NCBI GenBank assembly: GCA_016932715.1
Contig: JAFGCG010000108.1
Location: 1-64,000, forward strand
Direction of reading: 5' to 3'
DNA: 64,000 nt
Source: Anaerolineales bacterium
GTDB taxonomy: Bacteria > Chloroflexota > Anaerolineae > Anaerolineales > Villigracilaceae
Below are positions 49,924-57,629 of the stretch, piece by piece. Positions within the stretch are counted from its first letter, which is position 1; every line of letters begins with the position of its first letter. Position numbers and translations under genes: made by a program. The notes under the pieces are model-generated. The model was not told the DNA's origin, did no database searches, and worked only from the letters and a program-made list of their open reading frames with translations.

Positions 49924-50766
49924 ATGAACAACCTTAGAAGTATCTCCCAAATCATCGAACCGCAGACCGCGATCGAGGGCGCGGGTGTGAAGCTGCGCCG
50001 TTCCATTGCACCGCGCGCCAGCAACGAATACGATCCCTTTCTGCTCTTTGATCACTTTGCTTTCAATGACCCCATCGAGGGTCCCATCCGCGGCTTCCCG
50101 ATGCACCCGCATCGCGGCATCGAGACGGTCACATACATGCTCACAGGCTCCACCCATCACCGTGACAGCCTCGGCAATGCCGGCCTGATCGGCCCCGGCG
50201 ATGTGCAGTGGATGACCTCCGGGCGGGGCATCCTGCACGAGGAAATGCCGCGGCGCGGTCCTGAGGGAACCATCTACGGTTTTCAGCTTTGGGTCAACCT
50301 GCCCTCCCATCTCAAGATGACGGAGCCGCGCTATCAGGAAGTAAGCGCCGCGACCATTCCCGCCTACGAAAAGGATGGGGTCAGGATCCGCGTCGTGGCA
50401 GGCAAAGTGGAGGGCGTCGCGGGTCCCGTCGCCGAAATTGCCGCCTCGCCTCTTTATCTGGACCTCCAGCTTGCTCCCGATCACGAATGGACTCAGCCCA
50501 TCCCGGGCGGACACACCGCGCTTGCCTATGTTTTCGAAGGTGAAGGAGTCTTCTCCGGCGAGACGATCGAAGCTGTGAAGCTGCTGAAATTCACAGATGG
50601 CGATCACATCCACATCAGGACGGAAAACAAGCCTGTGCGCTTCATGCTCATGGCAGGCGCGCCGTTCAGGGAGCCGATTGTTCCCTATGGTCCCTTCGTG
50701 ATGAACACCCTCGAAGAGATCAAGCAGACGTTGGCTGAATTGCGCAACGGGACGTTTATCAAATAA
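49924..50766 (+). CDS. pirin family protein
   Basis: A 280-residue bicupin. The N-terminal cupin has the metal site in GFPMHPHRGIETVTYML near residues 57-73 (His-x-His) with HRDSLGNAGLIGPGDVQWMTSGRGILHEEMP following (His, Glu). The second cupin keeps GEGVFSGE but lacks the ligands, as in other pirins. Relatives are quercetinase-like dioxygenases or metal-dependent regulators, and the role here is not clear. No ribosome site is obvious before the ATG. Confidence 0.9.
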   Translation: MNNLRSISQIIEPQTAIEGAGVKLRRSIAPRASNEYDPFLLFDHFAFNDPIEGPIRGFPMHPHRGIETVTYMLTGSTHHRDSLGNAGLIGPGDVQWMTSGRGILHEEMPRRGPEGTIYGFQLWVNLPSHLKMTEPRYQEVSAATIPAYEKDGVRIRVVAGKVEGVAGPVAEIAASPLYLDLQLAPDHEWTQPIPGGHTALAYVFEGEGVFSGETIEAVKLLKFTDGDHIHIRTENKPVRFMLMAGAPFREPIVPYGPFVMNTLEEIKQTLAELRNGTFIK

Positions 50767-50808
50767 CATTGCAGGGGCACAGCATGCTGTGCCCCTGCAA
50801 TGTATAAT
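50767..50808. promoter_or_regulatory. 36-base perfect palindrome followed by -10 of the Nudix gene
   Basis: CATTGCAGGGGCACAGCA and its exact complement form a 36-base perfect palindrome right after the pirin stop. TATAAT follows at 50803-50808. It may serve as pirin terminator and as part of the Nudix promoter. Confidence 0.7.
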
Positions 50809-50845
50809 GCTTGCGTTTGTATATTTTGTGGAAAAGGAATAAAAC

Positions 50846-51310
50846 ATGACGCAGGTTCTTTATGGCCCTCGCCTGGGCAAACAAGGCAAGCTCCGAGTTG
50901 GCTGTTCTGCTGTGATCCTCGATCGGGGCGGACGTATCTTCCTCACGCGCCGCGCGGACAACGGTCAGTGGTGTCTGCCGGGCGGCGGAATGGAAGCGGG
51001 TGAGTCCGCGGCTGAGGCCTGCGAACGGGAGGTTTTCGAGGAAACAGGCTTGAGGGTCCGCGTGAGGCGTTTGGTCGGCGTCTACAGCTATCCCGATCAA
51101 CTGGTCATCTACCCGGACGGAAACAAAGCCTTCATCGTTGCCCTGCACTTCGAAGCGGAGGTCATCGGCGGCGAACCTGGTCTGAGCGATGAAACGACCG
51201 ATTTTGGTTACTTCACACCGGACGAGGTCAGGGGCATGGAATTGCTCGGCCGGCACGCGGAACGCGTCATCGATACACTTGGAAATTATCCGGAAGCACT
51301 GATCAAATAG
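50846..51310 (+). CDS. Nudix hydrolase
   Basis: A 154-residue Nudix protein. The Nudix box GGGMEAGESAAEACEREVFEETGLRV is at about residues 48-73, with all G, E and REVFEET residues of GX5EX7REUXEEXGU in place. It hydrolyses a nucleoside diphosphate linked to another moiety; the substrate cannot be predicted. The ATG is preceded by AAAAGGA. It converges with the methyltransferase gene, with 19 bases between the stops. Confidence 0.88.
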   Translation: MTQVLYGPRLGKQGKLRVGCSAVILDRGGRIFLTRRADNGQWCLPGGGMEAGESAAEACEREVFEETGLRVRVRRLVGVYSYPDQLVIYPDGNKAFIVALHFEAEVIGGEPGLSDETTDFGYFTPDEVRGMELLGRHAERVIDTLGNYPEALIK

Positions 51311-51329
51311 AAACTGCCGCGCAAAACCT

Positions 51330-52025
51330 TCATTTCACCTTCTTCCGCCATACCCCTGTGCACTCAGGCAGGATGATCCAGTTGTTCTGCCGGACTCTAT
51401 CCCCCGACTCATCGCCGAAGAAGAAACGCGCAAGATATTCGGCTTCCGCAAGCGACTCGAACTGATAGTCTGTCCGAATCCATTTGCTGAGGAAGCCGTT
51501 GGCGTCCAGCCATCGATAGGCCGGCTCGACATGCTCCAGGCGGATCGGTTCTTCATTCCCTGTGCCCAGCGATTCCAACAGGATGAGCGTGCCTTCTTTG
51601 CGAAGGACACGCTGCATTTCAGTCAGCCAGGTATCCAGTTCCCGGTCTGCCTGTTCGGGATCCCACACTGCCAGATAACTTACGCTCCAGCCCGAGACGA
51701 CCAGGTCCGCGGAATGGTCTGGAACTGGCAGTTGGCGATGGTCTGCCACGTCCACCTGCCAGTTGGACAGTCCGCTTGCCAGAAGCCTCTCCCGGCAAAC
51801 GCGCAGCATCTCGGCGGAGGCGTCGAACGCCCGAATGGATTTTACACGCGGGGCAAGCATCAACGTCAGGCGCCCGGTCCCGGCGCCAAGATCGAAGGCA
51901 TCCAAATCATCGACGTTTATGATTTCGTCGATCGCCCGCGGGATATTGCCCTGGTAGTCCTCCCGTGCGATCAAGGCCTGATATTCATTTCCGTGCTGAG
52001 CGTAAACAGTTTTGTTGTCCGGCAT
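51330..52025 (-). CDS. class I SAM-dependent methyltransferase
   Basis: A 231-residue SAM-dependent methyltransferase. Motif I DAFDLGAGTGRLTLML is near residue 41, then VKSIRAFDASAEML near 60 and the motif II/III region DHSADLVVSGWSVSYL near 107. LRKEGTLILLESLG lies near 142. The small size and absence of a recognition domain leave the substrate (small molecule, quinone or other) open. The track start is 11 codons early; I chose the ATG at 52025, which has AAGGAACAGG just upstream. An extended -10 TGCTAAAAT lies about 32 bases before it. Confidence 0.82.
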   Translation of the reverse strand: MPDNKTVYAQHGNEYQALIAREDYQGNIPRAIDEIINVDDLDAFDLGAGTGRLTLMLAPRVKSIRAFDASAEMLRVCRERLLASGLSNWQVDVADHRQLPVPDHSADLVVSGWSVSYLAVWDPEQADRELDTWLTEMQRVLRKEGTLILLESLGTGNEEPIRLEHVEPAYRWLDANGFLSKWIRTDYQFESLAEAEYLARFFFGDESGDRVRQNNWIILPECTGVWRKKVK

Positions 52026-52164
52026 CCTGTTCCTTTTCGTATTCCTGATGATGAGCAATTTTAGCAGATCTGAAAATTCCTCAAAAAGACAGTTCTCAGG
52101 AACGGCACTCCCAAATCATCATCGTGGTAAATTAGCAGAAATCTTAATCGTTTAGAGGCACATC

Positions 52165-52593
52165 ATGGAAGATAAAGCTGAGAATCAATTCGACTTCTGG
52201 CTCGGTGAATGGGATGTGACCTGGGGCGCAGACGGGAAAGGCACCAATCATGTCGAGCGCATCCTTGGCGGAAAGATCATTCAGGAAAACTTCAGCGCGC
52301 CGGATTTCCAGGGGATCAGTGTTTCAGCGTATGACCCTGAACGCGAGCTGTGGTGTCAGACCTGGGTGGACAACCACGGCACATACCTGGATTTCACCGG
52401 ACGATTCGAAGGCGGCAAAATGGTTCTCAGGCGGGATGCAATTGTCCGAGGCGAGGCATGCCAACAAAGAATGGTCTGGTATGAGATTCAGGCCGACAAA
52501 TTCGAGTGGAGCTGGGAACGCTCGGACGACGGCGGCAAAACCTGGCGCGTGTTGTGGCAGATTCATTACTCAAGGAAAACAACCTCGCGCTGA
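52165..52593 (+). CDS. DUF1579-like protein ending in a repeat
   Basis: A 142-residue beta-barrel protein with the DUF1579-like pattern NQFDFWLGEWDVTWG near residue 6, ERILGGKIIQENF near 31, SAYDPERELWCQTWVDNHGTYLDFTGRFEG near 53 and FEWSWERSDDGGKTWRVLWQIHYSRK at the end. Such proteins are small lipocalin-like folds of unknown role. The last codons and the stop are provided by a family A repeat, suggesting that the original C-terminus was replaced or trimmed. An extended -10 TGGTAAATT lies about 30 bases upstream. Confidence 0.78.
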   Translation: MEDKAENQFDFWLGEWDVTWGADGKGTNHVERILGGKIIQENFSAPDFQGISVSAYDPERELWCQTWVDNHGTYLDFTGRFEGGKMVLRRDAIVRGEACQQRMVWYEIQADKFEWSWERSDDGGKTWRVLWQIHYSRKTTSR

Positions 52594-52627
52594 GCGGACA
52601 CTGAGCGAAGCGGTAGTCGAAGCGCGG
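52584..52627. repeat. dispersed hairpin repeat, family A copy 4
   Basis: CTCGCGCTGAGCGGACACTGAGCGAAGCGG...CGAAGCGCG, overlapping the stop codon of the DUF1579-like gene. Confidence 0.75.
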
Positions 52628-52638
52628 AATAGTCCGTT

Positions 52639-52658
52639 TATAATTGGCAAATGCCAAC
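52639..52658 (+). promoter_or_regulatory. -10 and start-site palindrome of ybaK
   Basis: TATAAT is followed by 6 bases and the ATG, so the mRNA is probably leaderless. TTGGCAAATGCCAA, an inverted repeat with a 2-base centre, covers the start codon. Confidence 0.55.
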
Positions 52659-53127
52659 TCTTTCTCCTTCCGCACAAAAAGTCCAGGACCAGATCAAATC
52701 GCTCGGGTTCGATTACACCGTGATCGAGCATGCCGAATCCACGCGCACGGCCCAGGAAGCCGCGGAACGTGCAGGCTGTCAGTTGGGTCAAATCGTAAAG
52801 TCATTGATCTTCAGAGGCAGGCTCACGAACAAACCGATCCTCGTCCTGACCAGCGGCGCCAATCGCGTCGACGAGAAACGCATCAGCCAGTACGCGGGAG
52901 AAGCCATCAGCCGCGCGGACGCCGATTTCGTGCGAACCGCGACCGGCTTCGCGATCGGAGGCGTGCCGCCCATCGGCCATCCCCACAAATTGGAAACCTA
53001 TCTCGACGAAGACTTCCTGCAATATGAAACGGTCTGGGCAGCGGCCGGGACACCGAACGCGATCTTCGAGTTGAAGACCCCTGACCTCCAAAAAATGACG
53101 GGCGCAAAGGTTGTCAGGGTGAAATAA
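52651..53127 (+). CDS. ybaK: YbaK/ProX-type aminoacyl-tRNA deacylase
   Basis: A 158-residue protein of the YbaK/EbsC family, which clears mischarged Cys-tRNA(Pro) or similar. It has QIVKSLIFRGRLTNKPILVLTSGANRVDEKR near residues 47-77 (catalytic Lys), AISRADADFVRTATGFAIGGVPPIGH near 84-109 and DEDFLQYETVWAAAGTPNAIFEL near the end. Length is typical. The ATG lies 6 bases after TATAAT. The gene precedes the tyrosine degradation cluster, but its own signals suggest independent expression. Confidence 0.9.
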   Translation: MPTLSPSAQKVQDQIKSLGFDYTVIEHAESTRTAQEAAERAGCQLGQIVKSLIFRGRLTNKPILVLTSGANRVDEKRISQYAGEAISRADADFVRTATGFAIGGVPPIGHPHKLETYLDEDFLQYETVWAAAGTPNAIFELKTPDLQKMTGAKVVRVK

Positions 53128-53250
53128 GGAAGGATCATCGTTTTTCTCCGCGAATTGGCGCTAACCTATAAACAATTCGCGTTCATTCGTGTAAATTCGC
53201 GGACTCGTTTTTGGCTTTGGGAAGGCTAACAAGGTAGGGTCTTTTCTGAT

Positions 53251-53279
53251 TTGCAATCAGACCTCCTTTGTCGTAAAAT
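53251..53279 (+). promoter_or_regulatory. promoter of the tyrosine degradation cluster
   Basis: TTGCAA, a 17-base spacer and TAAAAT, followed by GAAGGAGG before the HPPD start. Confidence 0.7.
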
Positions 53280-53306
53280 CCTGGCAGACCAACAGAAGGA
53301 GGCTGA

Positions 53307-54449
53307 ATGGCTACGACTGTATCCAAACCCGCAGCGGACGCTGCGTCGCGTCCCATGACCGAGGAAGCGGACTTCCTCCAAATCAAATCCGTTGACCACG
53401 TCCATTTTTACGTGGGCAACGCCAAACATGCCATGTATTACTGGTGGAAAGCTTTCGGTTTCAAGCCGGTGGCGTATTCCGGGCTTGAAACGGGCAACCG
53501 CGCTTTTGCTTCGTACGTTCTCGAATCGGGGCAGGCGCGGTTTGTCGTTTCTGCGGCATATTCCCCCACGCACGAGATCGCCGCGCACCACCTCGTTCAC
53601 GGTGACGGCGTAAAAATGATCGCTTTGGAAGTGGACGACATTGAAAAGGCCTGGCAGGAAACGACGGCGCGCGGGGGCAAATCGGCGTGGGCGCCGCGTG
53701 AAGAGAAAGACGATCACGGCATTTATCGCACGTCGGCGATTTATACCTATGGCGAAACATTACACGTCTTTGTCGACCGCGCCGATTACAAGGGCGTCTT
53801 TGCGCCCACATACAAATCCATCAATTACGAGGCTGAGTCGACCGGGCTCGCGGCGGTCGACCACATGGTCGGCAACGTACAGCTCGGCAAGATGAATCAC
53901 TGGGTCAACTTCTACCATCAAGTCATGGGCTTCCGCCAGCTGCTGCACTTCGACGACAAGGATATTTCCACTGAATATTCGGCCTTGATGTCCAAGGTAA
54001 TGCAAAATGGAAATGGACGTGTCAAGTTCCCGATCAACGAACCGGCTGAGGGCCGGCGCAAAAGCCAGATCGAAGAGTACCTTGATTACTATCTCTCGCC
54101 CGGCGTGCAGCACATTGCTATCATCACCGGGAACATCCTCGAAACAGTTGAAAAACTTCGTGCGCGCGGCGTCGAGTTCCTGCGCGTGCCGGACGCTTAT
54201 TACGAGATGCTGCCGGACCGCGTCGGCTCGATCAAAGAGGATATGAAAGCCATCCACGATCTCGGCATTCTCGTCGACCGCGATGACGAAGGTTATCTCC
54301 TGCAGATCTTCTCGCGTCCGATCCAGGACCGGCCCACGATGTTCATCGAAGTCATCCAGCGGCACGGCTCGCAGGGATTCGGCAAAGGCAACTTCAAGGC
54401 GTTGTTCGAGTCGATCGAGCTGGAGCAGGAACGCAGAGGCAATCTATAA
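53307..54449 (+). CDS. hppD: 4-hydroxyphenylpyruvate dioxygenase
   Basis: A 380-residue HPPD, converting 4-hydroxyphenylpyruvate to homogentisate with Fe(II) and oxygen. The two VOC halves begin at SVDHVHFYVGN near residue 31 and AVDHMVGNVQLGKMNHWVNFY near 187. The metal ligands are His in VDHM (about 190), His in GVQHIAI (about 272) and Glu in MFIEVIQR near 351. The C-terminal QGFGKGNFKALFESIE gate helix is intact. The promoter and ribosome site are strong. A family B repeat separates it from the next gene. Confidence 0.95.
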   Translation: MATTVSKPAADAASRPMTEEADFLQIKSVDHVHFYVGNAKHAMYYWWKAFGFKPVAYSGLETGNRAFASYVLESGQARFVVSAAYSPTHEIAAHHLVHGDGVKMIALEVDDIEKAWQETTARGGKSAWAPREEKDDHGIYRTSAIYTYGETLHVFVDRADYKGVFAPTYKSINYEAESTGLAAVDHMVGNVQLGKMNHWVNFYHQVMGFRQLLHFDDKDISTEYSALMSKVMQNGNGRVKFPINEPAEGRRKSQIEEYLDYYLSPGVQHIAIITGNILETVEKLRARGVEFLRVPDAYYEMLPDRVGSIKEDMKAIHDLGILVDRDDEGYLLQIFSRPIQDRPTMFIEVIQRHGSQGFGKGNFKALFESIELEQERRGNL

Positions 54450-54458
54450 AAGGATCAT

Positions 54459-54536
54459 GTCACCCTGAGCGTAGCGAAGGGTCTCCGCCGCAGAGCGGCG
54501 GGATTCTTCGCTCCTTTCAGTCGCTCAGAATGACAT
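54459..54536. repeat. dispersed hairpin repeat, family B copy 2
   Basis: Nearly identical in plan to 32651-32727 (GTCACCCTGAGCGTAGCGAAGGGTCTC...CAGAATGACAT). It lies between HPPD and the FAA hydrolase gene and could stop or stabilise the transcript. Confidence 0.85.
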
Positions 54537-54549
54537 TACAAAATAAACT

Positions 54550-55443
54550 ATGAAATTTGCAACCATCTCCACGGGGCGCGCGACGTCCCAGCCGGCTCTC
54601 GTTATGGAGGACCGCGTCTACACTCTGCCGTACCCTGACATGCACGCGGTCATCGCCGCAGGCGCCGAGAAAGCTGCCAAGAGGGCGGCAAAAGAGGCGC
54701 TTTCCCTCGACGAGGTCAAATTCCTTTCGCCGTTGAAACCCACCACCTTGCGCGATGCCTACGCCTTCGAGCAGCACGTTGTCACCGCCAACCGGAACCG
54801 CGGACGGGATGTGCCCGAAGAGTGGTATCAATTCCCAGTGTTCTACTTCACGAATCCGAACTCCATCTTCGGGCACGAAGACGAAGTCCCCTATCCGCCA
54901 TACACCCAGGCGATGGACTATGAACTGGAGATCGCGGCTGTCATCGGCAAAGGCGGCATGGACATCAAACCCGAGGACGCCCCTGCGCACATATTTGGCT
55001 ACACGATATTCAACGACTGGTCCGCGCGCGATGTGCAGCGCAAGGAAATGGCGGTCGGGCTGGGGCCCGCCAAGGGCAAGGACTTCGCCTCGTCGCTGGG
55101 ACCGCTCATCGTCACGCATGAAGCGCTCGCCGACAAGCGTAGCAGTCCTGCGGATAAAGCGGCCGGGCGCCCGGGCGTGTATGACCTCGCGATGACGGCC
55201 AGGATCAACGGCAAGGAATTCTCCCGAGGCAACTTCAAGGATATCCACTGGTCGTTTGGAGAGATCATCGCGCGCGTCTCCGAATGTGTGATGCTAAACC
55301 CCGGAGATGTGATCGGCTCCGGGACGGTTGGCACGGGCTGCCTGCTCGAACTGACGAAGTTCCAGGGACCCTGGCTGGACCATGGCGACGTCGTCGAGCT
55401 TGAAATCGAAAGGATCGGCATATTGAGGAATACGATCGCTTGA
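54550..55443 (+). CDS. fumarylacetoacetate hydrolase family protein
   Basis: A 297-residue FAA-hydrolase fold enzyme. The metal site is visible as MDYELEIAAVIGKGG near residue 123, FGYTIFNDWSARDVQ near 149, and LNPGDVIGSGTVGTGC near 250. EQHVVTANRNRG near 75 supplies the catalytic His. This fits cleavage of fumarylacetoacetate or of another acylpyruvate, and its place between HPPD and homogentisate dioxygenase strongly suggests the tyrosine pathway. A GlnH-like or opdA-type hydrolase cannot be ruled out. There is no clear ribosome site before the ATG. Confidence 0.88.
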   Translation: MKFATISTGRATSQPALVMEDRVYTLPYPDMHAVIAAGAEKAAKRAAKEALSLDEVKFLSPLKPTTLRDAYAFEQHVVTANRNRGRDVPEEWYQFPVFYFTNPNSIFGHEDEVPYPPYTQAMDYELEIAAVIGKGGMDIKPEDAPAHIFGYTIFNDWSARDVQRKEMAVGLGPAKGKDFASSLGPLIVTHEALADKRSSPADKAAGRPGVYDLAMTARINGKEFSRGNFKDIHWSFGEIIARVSECVMLNPGDVIGSGTVGTGCLLELTKFQGPWLDHGDVVELEIERIGILRNTIA

Positions 55444-55489
55444 TCAATGTCTTGAAAGATATTCGAGGGCAAACATTTCGAGAAAAGAG

Positions 55490-56401
55490 ATGAACATGAA
55501 AAAGCAAACATTGTACGTGATCTCTGGGGTGGCAATCGTCACGCTGGCTTGCACGTTTGGAGGCTGGGCTGGGATGGGAACGCCAACCACGCCAACACAA
55601 GTACCGGTAGATCCGGTTGGAACCGTCGTGGCGGCAACCATGCAGGCGCTCCTGACTGCCGCGCCCACTCAAACTGTCCCCGCACAGGCTCCCTCGCAAA
55701 TCAGCGGCACACCTGTTCGCTGTGAGAATGTTTCGTTTGTCCTTCCAAGCGGAGTGGCGAGCGGCGCAAACCCGGAAGCTGTGCCCGCCGTCAGTGAGGA
55801 GAGCGGAGGTCCGTGGGAGGTCGCACCTGCGCATGTGAAATGCACATTAACCGGCTATCAATTGCAGGCAAAATTCCATGAGCCAGGAATATTTGTCTAC
55901 CCGGCGGATGAGTATGCACAAGCCCATCCGAGTGCAGCAGAACAGATCAATCGCATCCAAAAGATTCTCACAGGCTTTACGCCGATGAAAGAGACCCTGC
56001 CGAACGTGCCTTTCTTCAACGCCGGATCCCTCATTGCAGCCAATATCAAACTTATCTCATTCCAAAGCGGCAATGGAGTTCGCGCCCTGACCCAATACGC
56101 CCAATACTCCGCGCCGATCAATAACCGGGAACTGTTCTATCACTTCCAGGGACTGACGAGCGACAACAAGTATTATGTGATTGCGATCCTGCCCATTACC
56201 GCGCCTATGCTCCCGGAAGACGAAAAGCCGGAAGCAGCCGTTCCCCCGGATGGCGTTCCGCTCCCGACCGATATCGGACCCAATGAGGTCTACTATTTCT
56301 CTGTCACCGAAAAGCTGAATGCGTTGGCTCCCGATTCGTACACACCTTCGTTAGACGCACTGGATCTGCTGATTCAATCCATTCTTGTGACAAACTCTTA
56401 A
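55490..56401 (+). CDS. secreted lipoprotein, hypothetical, within the tyrosine cluster
   Basis: A 303-residue putative lipoprotein with two possible starts (55490 or 55496). The signal peptide ends near AIVTLACTF (residues 15-23) and is followed by a Thr/Pro linker. The mature part has SGTPVRCENVSFVLPSGVASG near 73, TGYQLQAKFHEPGIFVYPADEYAQAHPSA near 120 and FYHFQGLTSDNKYYVIAILPI near 220. This pattern recurs in Anaerolineae lipoproteins I can place only by eye. It lies between two catabolic enzymes on the same strand, 9 bases before the homogentisate dioxygenase start. Its role there is unknown. Confidence 0.7.
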   Translation: MNMKKQTLYVISGVAIVTLACTFGGWAGMGTPTTPTQVPVDPVGTVVAATMQALLTAAPTQTVPAQAPSQISGTPVRCENVSFVLPSGVASGANPEAVPAVSEESGGPWEVAPAHVKCTLTGYQLQAKFHEPGIFVYPADEYAQAHPSAAEQINRIQKILTGFTPMKETLPNVPFFNAGSLIAANIKLISFQSGNGVRALTQYAQYSAPINNRELFYHFQGLTSDNKYYVIAILPITAPMLPEDEKPEAAVPPDGVPLPTDIGPNEVYYFSVTEKLNALAPDSYTPSLDALDLLIQSILVTNS

Positions 56402-56410
56402 GGAGGCAGC

Positions 56411-57574
56411 ATGCCCTTTTACCATAAGCTTGGGCAAATCCCCCATAAACGTCATACCCAGTTCCGCAGACCCGATGGAGGACTGTATCGTGAAGAGTTG
56501 ATGGGATTGGAAGGATTCTCCTCCCTGCAATCGACTCTCTACCACAACTTCATTCCGCCGCGCGTCAAGCAGGTGGAGGACCTCGGCGCGCGCCTGCCCG
56601 AAACCGTGGACTTCGGTCCGATCCGTCACCGCGCCTTCAAGACCGCCGACGCGCCGCTGGGAACGGATCCCGTTTCGGCGCGCATCCCGCTCCTCGCCAA
56701 CCGCGACGTGATCCTGGGCGTTGCGCGCGCCTCGCAAAGCATGGACTATTTCTACCGCAACGCGCAAGCCTACGAGACCTGGTGGGTCCATGAAGGCAGC
56801 GGCACACTCAAATCGCAGTTCGGCAGCCTGAAGTTCCGCAAAGGCGACTACATCGTGATCCCCTTTGGCACAACCTGGCAGATGCACCTGGATGGGGAAG
56901 CACGCTTCTTTACCATCGAAAACCCGTCGCAGATCGAGCCGCCCAAACGTTACCGAAACGAGTTCGGTCAAATGCTCGAACACGCGCCGTACTCCGAGCG
57001 CGACATTCGCCTGCCCGCAGAGCTCGAGACGCACACCGAGCGCGGCGAATTCGAAGTGCGGATCAAGGTCCGCGACCGGCTGAGCAGGCACATCCTGGAT
57101 TACCATCCTTTCGACGTGGTCGGCTGGGATGGGTACCTGTACCCGTGGATCTTCAACATCGAGGACTTCGAGCCGATCACCGGGAGGGTCCACCAGCCGC
57201 CGCCTGTGCATCAGACCTTCCAGGCGCATAACTTTGTGGTCTGCTCGTTCGTCCCCCGACTCTTTGACTATCATCCTGAAAGCATCCCCGCGCCGTACAA
57301 CCACTCCAACGTCAATTCGGATGAGATCATCTACTATGCGGAAGGTGATTTCATGTCGCGCAAGGGGATCGACCGCTGCGATATCAGCATGCATCCCTAC
57401 GGCCTGCCGCACGGTCCGCAACCCGGCATGACCGAGGCTTCGATCGGCAGGAAAGAGACGAAGGAACTGGCAGTGATGGTGGATACTTTCTATCCACTAA
57501 ACCTGACCAGCCAGGCGCTCGAATATGAAAAGCCGGAGTACATGTCCTCCTGGCTGGAAGGAACGGGAGAGTAG
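56411..57574 (+). CDS. hmgA: homogentisate 1,2-dioxygenase
   Basis: A 387-residue homogentisate dioxygenase, which opens the ring of homogentisate to maleylacetoacetate. The cupin-like fold shows ETWWVHEGSGTLKSQFGSLKFRKGDYIVIPFGTTW near residues 118-154. The metal site region is PPPVHQTFQAHNFVVCSFVPRLFDYHPESIPAPYNHSNVNSDEIIYYAEGDF near 264-315, with HPYGLPHGPQPG near 330. It is shorter than the animal enzyme (about 445). An AGGAGG site precedes the ATG. With HPPD and the FAA hydrolase it makes up most of tyrosine catabolism; maleylacetoacetate isomerase is not seen here. Confidence 0.9.
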   Translation: MPFYHKLGQIPHKRHTQFRRPDGGLYREELMGLEGFSSLQSTLYHNFIPPRVKQVEDLGARLPETVDFGPIRHRAFKTADAPLGTDPVSARIPLLANRDVILGVARASQSMDYFYRNAQAYETWWVHEGSGTLKSQFGSLKFRKGDYIVIPFGTTWQMHLDGEARFFTIENPSQIEPPKRYRNEFGQMLEHAPYSERDIRLPAELETHTERGEFEVRIKVRDRLSRHILDYHPFDVVGWDGYLYPWIFNIEDFEPITGRVHQPPPVHQTFQAHNFVVCSFVPRLFDYHPESIPAPYNHSNVNSDEIIYYAEGDFMSRKGIDRCDISMHPYGLPHGPQPGMTEASIGRKETKELAVMVDTFYPLNLTSQALEYEKPEYMSSWLEGTGE

Positions 57575-57589
57575 AAACAGGAAGAAATG

Positions 57590-57615
57590 AACAGCGAGCG
57601 AAATTGCTCGCTGTT
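57590..57615 (+). terminator. hairpin after homogentisate dioxygenase
   Basis: The 10-base arms AACAGCGAGC and GCTCGCTGTT flank a 6-base loop. The T-run is short, so termination may be partial. Confidence 0.6.
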
Positions 57616-57629
57616 TCGCGGAGCTACCC

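Noticed and set aside
56351-57421. 356-codon minus-strand ORF opposite homogentisate dioxygenase
   Set aside because: Antisense shadow; no motifs or start signal.
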